Positions 59,948 to 64,000 of a stretch of 64,000 nucleotides of DNA are shown one piece after another; position 1 is the stretch's first letter; each line of letters starts with the position of its first letter. Source of the DNA: Candidatus Phytoplasma solani (GTDB lineage: Bacteria; Bacillota_I; Bacilli_A; Acholeplasmatales; Acholeplasmataceae); contig NZ_CP103788.1 in the NCBI RefSeq assembly GCF_041729705.1, forward strand, positions 372,001-436,000. Reading direction: 5' to 3'. Both the position numbers and the translations under genes were made by a program. The notes beneath the pieces are model-generated. The model saw only the letters and a list, made by a program, of their open reading frames with translations, searched no databases and had not been told where the DNA came from.

Positions 59948-61234
59948 ATGTATCCAATATTATTGTTAATTATTTTGATTTTATTAAACGCTTTTTTTGC
60001 CGCCAGCGAAATATCTTTTATTTCTACTAACGAAAGTAAAATTGAGTTAGACATTAAAGAAGGCAACAAAAAAGCTTTAAGAGTCAAAAAAATTAAAGAA
60101 AAGCCAACAACTTTTTTATCTGTTATTCAAATTATGATTCATATGATTACTTTTTTTCAGGGTAATATTGTAACATCTTATTTTTTAAAATCCCAAGAAA
60201 ATATTGATATTTTTTCGTTTACAATTACACAACAGATGCAACACATCTTAATTGAAGCTATCATTATTAGTGCTTCTATTGTTTTTGGTGAATTAATTCC
60301 AAAACGTTTAGCTATGAATGCTCCTGCCAAAACAGCTTATTTTTTTGCCACTCCTATTTTATTAATTGCTTGTCTTATTAAGCCTTTAGTTTGGTTTTTG
60401 ACGAAAATTAGTAATTCTTTTTTAATGGTTTGTGGCATTAACTCAAACAAAAGTCAGGTGTTTATTTCAGAAGATGAACTACGTCTAATGTTAAACTCGA
60501 GTTATCACAAAGGGGTTATTGATAAAAACGAAAACAAGATGATCCAAAATATTTTTGATTTTGATCATACAGCTATTTATGAAGTGATGCGTCATCGCAC
60601 TCAAGTTGTAGCTATTAATGCCGATATTACTAAAGAAGAAATGATTGAATTTATCAAAAAGCAAAAATATACTCGTTTTCCTATCTATAAAAACAACATT
60701 GATAATATCATAGGTGTTGTTCACATCAAAGACATTTTTAAATATTTCATGTTTCAAACTTGTGATGAAACTTTTAACCTTAAAAATTTTATCAGAGAAG
60801 CTTTTTTTGTTCCAGACTCTAAAAATGTGAGCGAACTGTTTCGAGAAATGAAAGCCAATAAAAATCATATGGCGATAGTCATCGATGAACATGGTGGCAC
60901 AGCAGGTATTATTACTTTCGAAGATTTAATTGAAGAAATATTAGGCGAAATTGCTGATGAATACGACAAAGATGAAGAAATAATGATTAAAGAAATTTCT
61001 CAAGGTGAATACATTGTTAATGGTTTTTCTAATTTAGAAGAAATTGAAGAAGTTATTAAAATTGAGTTTGATAGCGGGGATTATGATACTTTAAGTGGTT
61101 TTTTAATTGGTCAACTAGGTAGATTCCCGCAAAAAGATGAACACATTAAAATTAACTACAAAGGATATCGATTTGAATCTTTGCGACACCAAGATAAAGT
61201 TATTACCAAAATTAAAATTACCAAAAATAATTAA
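59948..61234 (+). CDS. CNNM/CorC/HlyC-family membrane protein with CBS domains
   Basis: Predicted to act in divalent-cation (Mg or Co) transport or efflux; often annotated hemolysin. 428 residues: a DUF21 membrane domain (about 1-180; LLNAFFAASEISFISTNESK and FGELIPKRLAMNAPAKTA), a CBS pair (about 200-330; MRHRTQVVAINADITKEEM and MAIVIDEHGGTAGIITFEDL) and a C-terminal CorC_HlyC domain (about 345-428). The acidic EILGEIADEYDKDEE linker is typical. The ATG directly follows a short open frame. Confidence 0.9.
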   Translation: MYPILLLIILILLNAFFAASEISFISTNESKIELDIKEGNKKALRVKKIKEKPTTFLSVIQIMIHMITFFQGNIVTSYFLKSQENIDIFSFTITQQMQHILIEAIIISASIVFGELIPKRLAMNAPAKTAYFFATPILLIACLIKPLVWFLTKISNSFLMVCGINSNKSQVFISEDELRLMLNSSYHKGVIDKNENKMIQNIFDFDHTAIYEVMRHRTQVVAINADITKEEMIEFIKKQKYTRFPIYKNNIDNIIGVVHIKDIFKYFMFQTCDETFNLKNFIREAFFVPDSKNVSELFREMKANKNHMAIVIDEHGGTAGIITFEDLIEEILGEIADEYDKDEEIMIKEISQGEYIVNGFSNLEEIEEVIKIEFDSGDYDTLSGFLIGQLGRFPQKDEHIKINYKGYRFESLRHQDKVITKIKITKNN

Positions 61235-61251
61235 ATATTATAAATTAATAA

Positions 61252-61281
61252 AAAAGCAAGTATCGAAAAATACTTGCTTTT
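61252..61281. terminator. Bidirectional terminator between the CorC-like gene and pth
   Basis: Perfect 12-bp stem AAAAGCAAGTAT / ATACTTGCTTTT with a CGAAAA loop, serving two convergent genes. Confidence 0.85.
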
Positions 61282-61303
61282 GTTTTTATATTTTATATTT
61301 AAA

Positions 61304-61864
61304 CTAATTCGATTTTTTAATATTATAATAGTTCATCAAAGAATTAAATTCAACTCCTTGAATAAATTTAATAATAATTTTATTAATAACATCGATATTT
61401 TGTAAAATCTCTTTTTCTTTTTGAAGGTTAAAAGGTGTTAAAAGGTGCTGATTTAAAGGAATTTGAGAGTCATAACCAACCCCTATTTTTAATCTTTTAA
61501 AATTTTTAGTTCCACAACAGTCAATAATATTTCTTAAACCATTATGTCCTCCATGTCCGCCTTGAATTTTTAATTTGATTTTTCCTTCTGATAAATAAAT
61601 ATCATCTACAATAACTAAAATATCTTCTATTTTTGTTTGATATTTATTTAAAATATGTTTCACTACTTCGCCAGATAAATTCATATATTTTTGTGGTTGA
61701 ATCAACAAAGAGTCTTGTACTTTATAAATATGGGCTGTATCTGTCTTTTCGATTATTTGATGTTGATTTTGTTTTAAAAAAGAATCTAAAACTAAAAATC
61801 CCACATTATGACGAGTATTTTTAAATTGTTGTCCTTTATTCCCTAAACCAATAATAATTTTCAT
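61304..61864 (-). CDS. pth: Peptidyl-tRNA hydrolase
   Basis: Hydrolyses stray peptidyl-tRNAs released from ribosomes. 186 residues. The signature GLGNKGQQFKNTRHNVGFLVLDSF (about 6-29) contains the catalytic His20, and VDDIYLSEGKIKLKIQGGHGGHNGLRNI (about 92-119) is the other conserved block. The ATG is eight bases after AGAGGA. It is convergent with the gene before it. Confidence 0.95.
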   Translation of the reverse strand: MKIIIGLGNKGQQFKNTRHNVGFLVLDSFLKQNQHQIIEKTDTAHIYKVQDSLLIQPQKYMNLSGEVVKHILNKYQTKIEDILVIVDDIYLSEGKIKLKIQGGHGGHNGLRNIIDCCGTKNFKRLKIGVGYDSQIPLNQHLLTPFNLQKEKEILQNIDVINKIIIKFIQGVEFNSLMNYYNIKKSN

Positions 61865-62321
61865 TTTTTTTCCTCTTCTAACGGTTATACAGTTAACAAA
61901 ATTTAAATTTTTTTATAATTTAATATAGCCAAAGACTGATGATTTATTAGTTTTTTTTATCAGACTTTTCTCGATCAAAAAAGAAAGCAAAATAAACTTA
62001 ACAGTAAAAAGAATTTTTATAACCTACAAAAACTAATTTCTATTTCCTCAAGTCAACAAAAATTTAATATTTTTTGGTTAATAAATAATTACATGCGATA
62101 TTTTAACTATTTTTTAGGCAATGGTGTGTTTTTTTGTTAGAATCATTATTACTCTTAATTTATCAGTTTAAAATTTAAAAAAATTTTAAAAACCAATGTT
62201 TATAAATTCTTTTGTAAGTGATTTTAAATATAAAAAAAGAACTACCTTCGCTTAAAAGATAGTGTTAAAATATTAAATTTTGAGTAAACCATTTTTTTTG
62301 ATTATAAAAGATGCATCCAAT
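61865..62321. other. Gap between pth and rbfA
   Basis: AT-rich non-coding stretch. The only signal is the hairpin at 62237-62270. Confidence 0.5.
62237..62270 (-). terminator. Terminator after infB-rbfA
   Basis: Minus-strand stem AACTATCTT / AAGGTAGTT, with one G-T pair, and a T-run. It lies about 50 bp after the rbfA stop. Confidence 0.6.
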
Positions 62322-62666
62322 TTACTTCTTGATATCTTTTAAAATGTTTTCTATATGACGTCCATAAGATAAAGATTTATCATATTTAAAAACTAAATTA
62401 GGTATTTTTCGAAAGTTTTTAATTTTTTTAGCTAATTCCATCCTAATAACAATTTTATTTTGTTCAATTGTATCGGCGGTTAATTTTAAAATGTCGGGAG
62501 AATCACTTAAAATAGTGTAATAAATATTTGCAAAAGATAAATCTTTGGTCACTTGAACTTCAGTTAAGTTGATGTAACCTATTTGTTCGTCTTGAATAAT
62601 TTCATTGATTAAAATTAATTCTTTTTTAATGGCGCTAGCCATTCTATCTGCTGTTGTTACAATCAT
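62322..62666 (-). CDS. rbfA: Ribosome-binding factor A
   Basis: KH-like protein that helps 16S rRNA maturation. 114 residues. The start RMASAIKKELILINEIIQDE and the segments VQVTKDLSFANIYYTIL (about 37-53) and LRMELAKKIKNFRKIPNLVFKYD-like IRMELAKKIKNFRKIPNLVF (about 74-93) fit the family. It begins 3 bp after infB. Confidence 0.93.
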   Translation of the reverse strand: MIVTTADRMASAIKKELILINEIIQDEQIGYINLTEVQVTKDLSFANIYYTILSDSPDILKLTADTIEQNKIVIRMELAKKIKNFRKIPNLVFKYDKSLSYGRHIENILKDIKK

Positions 62667-62669
62667 TTG

Positions 62670-64000
62670 TTAATCCTCCACTTTACTTAATTTAGATGTC
62701 TCTATAATATCATTGATTACAAAATCATTAAAGTTATCCAATAAAATACCACATTCATAACCTTGCTTAGAAGATTTAATATTTTCCTTTAAACGTTTTA
62801 AAGAGTTAATTTTACCTTTAAAGATAACTTCGTTATTTCTTATCACTTTGGCAAAATCATCGTTATTAACAATCCCTTGGATTACGTAACAACCAGCAAT
62901 ACTACCAATTTTACTAATTTGAAATACTTTTCTAACTTCAGCTTTACCTGTGATAACTTCTTCAAAAATAGGTTTTACCATCTGTTTTAATTTTTTTTCA
63001 ATATCTTCGATAATGCGATAGATTACGTTATGCATTATGATTTTTATTTTTTGTCCTTGGGCTAATTTTAAAATCGAAGATGTTGTTTTAATGTTAAATC
63101 CTATCAACATGCTTTCCGAAGAATGAGCTAAGTCAATATCTTTTTCAGTAATAGTTCCAACTGAGGCGCGCAAAAGATTAATTTTTAAATCAGAAACTTT
63201 AATTTTATCAATCATTCCGCGTAAAGCCTCTAAACTGCCTTGAGTATCTACTTTTAAGATGATGTTTAATTCTTTCGGCTTTTCATCTTCTAAGTTTTGT
63301 AAAATACTAGTTAAATCTTGTGGCAATATGGTTTTAACCAAAGAATCTTGTTGTGTTGCTTTAGAGGCGTCAACAATTTGACGAGCTTGTTTTTCATTAG
63401 CTACTACATAAAAAAAATCTCCTGCTTGTGGAACTTCTTTTAAGCCAGAAACTCTGACCGGTTGAGAAGGTAGAACTTTTTTTAACAGTTTTTGGTTTTC
63501 ATCTTTCATAGAACGAATTTTGCCGTAAGTGTTGCCAACAACTACAATATCGCCTACTTTTAAATTACCATTGCTAACGATAAAAGTAGCTACTGGTCCT
63601 AAGGATTTATCCAAACTAGCTTCAATAACTGTTCCTTCGGCTGAATTGTGTGAGTTGCCTTTTAAATCTTGAATTTCACTTAAAAGTAAAATCATTTCTA
63701 ATAATTTATCTAGTCCTTCCCTTTTGAGAGCTGAAATGGATATATAAGGGGTAGTCCCACCCCATTCTTCTGGCAATAAATTAAAACTTGACAATTCTGT
63801 CATGATTTGTTGACTATTATTGTTGGGCTTATCGACTTTATTAAGAGCCACAATAATAGGGATTTTAGCTTGTTGAGCATGTTTTAAGGCTTCAATGGTT
63901 TGAGGTTTGACAGAATCATCAACTGCTACAACTAAAATGCAAATGTTTGTTATTTTCGCCCCTCTAGCTCTCATCTTATCAAAAGCTTCATGTCCGGGAG
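62670..64000 (-). CDS. infB: Translation initiation factor IF-2, C-terminal part (runs off window)
   Basis: GTPase that brings initiator tRNA to the 30S subunit. The window holds the last 443 codons; the frame is open to base 64000, where it reads PGHEAFDKMRARGAK, the G3 motif. G4 is ALNKVDK (about 50 residues in). Domains II to IV follow to the C-terminus, including VDTQGSLEALRGMI and the final KEDIDLAHSS-type segment. The N-terminal half is outside the window. Confidence 0.96.
   Translation of the reverse strand, partial: PGHEAFDKMRARGAKITNICILVVAVDDSVKPQTIEALKHAQQAKIPIIVALNKVDKPNNNSQQIMTELSSFNLLPEEWGGTTPYISISALKREGLDKLLEMILLLSEIQDLKGNSHNSAEGTVIEASLDKSLGPVATFIVSNGNLKVGDIVVVGNTYGKIRSMKDENQKLLKKVLPSQPVRVSGLKEVPQAGDFFYVVANEKQARQIVDASKATQQDSLVKTILPQDLTSILQNLEDEKPKELNIILKVDTQGSLEALRGMIDKIKVSDLKINLLRASVGTITEKDIDLAHSSESMLIGFNIKTTSSILKLAQGQKIKIIMHNVIYRIIEDIEKKLKQMVKPIFEEVITGKAEVRKVFQISKIGSIAGCYVIQGIVNNDDFAKVIRNNEVIFKGKINSLKRLKENIKSSKQGYECGILLDNFNDFVINDIIETSKLSKVED

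Noticed and set aside
60491-60892. 133-codon frame opposite to the CorC-like gene
   Set aside because: It lies fully inside a gene with clear DUF21 and CBS domains, and its own translation looks like antisense composition.

Overview
The window is an AT-rich bacterial segment whose content points to a phytoplasma ('Candidatus Phytoplasma', Mollicutes, Acholeplasmatales). The evidence is a 16S-tRNA-Ile(GAT)-23S-5S-tRNA-Val-tRNA-Asn operon, a DUF2963-type repeat protein, a Tra5-like IS3 transposase with decayed copies of its flanks, an archaeal/eukaryotic-type prolyl-tRNA synthetase, two L33 genes, no cell-wall genes, and reading frames that stay open with TGA as stop and TGG for Trp. The species cannot be fixed from the sequence alone.

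Layout. 1-5.3 kb, minus strand: rpmG-secE-nusG-rplK-rplA-rplJ-rplL-rpoB(partial), preceded by rlmB. 5.3-9.9 kb: a P-type ATPase and pnp. 10.0-15.4 kb: one rRNA operon read on the minus strand, from tRNA-Tyr through 16S, tRNA-Ile, 23S and 5S to tRNA-Val and tRNA-Asn, with a promoter, RNase III-type processing stems and a terminator. 16.0-18.1 kb: rpmH-rnpA-yidC. 18.3-24.4 kb: proS, two tRNAs, a peptidase, a second L33, membrane and hypothetical genes, HU and gpsA.

24.4-35.0 kb is a gene-poor accessory region. It holds small membrane proteins, a PAP2-type phosphatase, the DUF2963 protein, several decayed genes and one nearly perfect gene interrupted by a single in-frame TGA. 35.0-50.8 kb is dense housekeeping again: a nitroreductase, cysS, gltX, rpsI-rplM, a DJ-1 protein, a short rpsO, a c-di-AMP receptor, a methionine-type ABC transporter, rluD, ftsH, tilS, aspS and hisS. 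51-53.4 kb carries an IS3-family element bounded by 22-bp inverted repeats. From 53.6 kb the strand changes: hlyIII, ackA, tRNA-Ser, priA and a CorC/HlyC-like protein lie on plus. The window closes with pth, rbfA and infB(partial) on minus.

The genes mostly serve translation (rRNA, eight tRNAs, ribosomal proteins, four aminoacyl-tRNA synthetases, TilS, RlmB, RluD, IF-2, RbfA, Pth), with membrane biogenesis (SecE, YidC, FtsH) and a little metabolism (AckA, GpsA). Several promoters match TTGNNN-16/17-TATAAT or an extended TGnTATAAT -10. The main points for a second look are the TGA-interrupted gene, the inverted-repeat IS with a duplicated, frameshifted partner of its transposase N-terminus, a C-terminally short S15, the asymmetric zinc-ligand pattern of the two L33 copies, and a possible 32-codon leader peptide ahead of the CorC-like gene.
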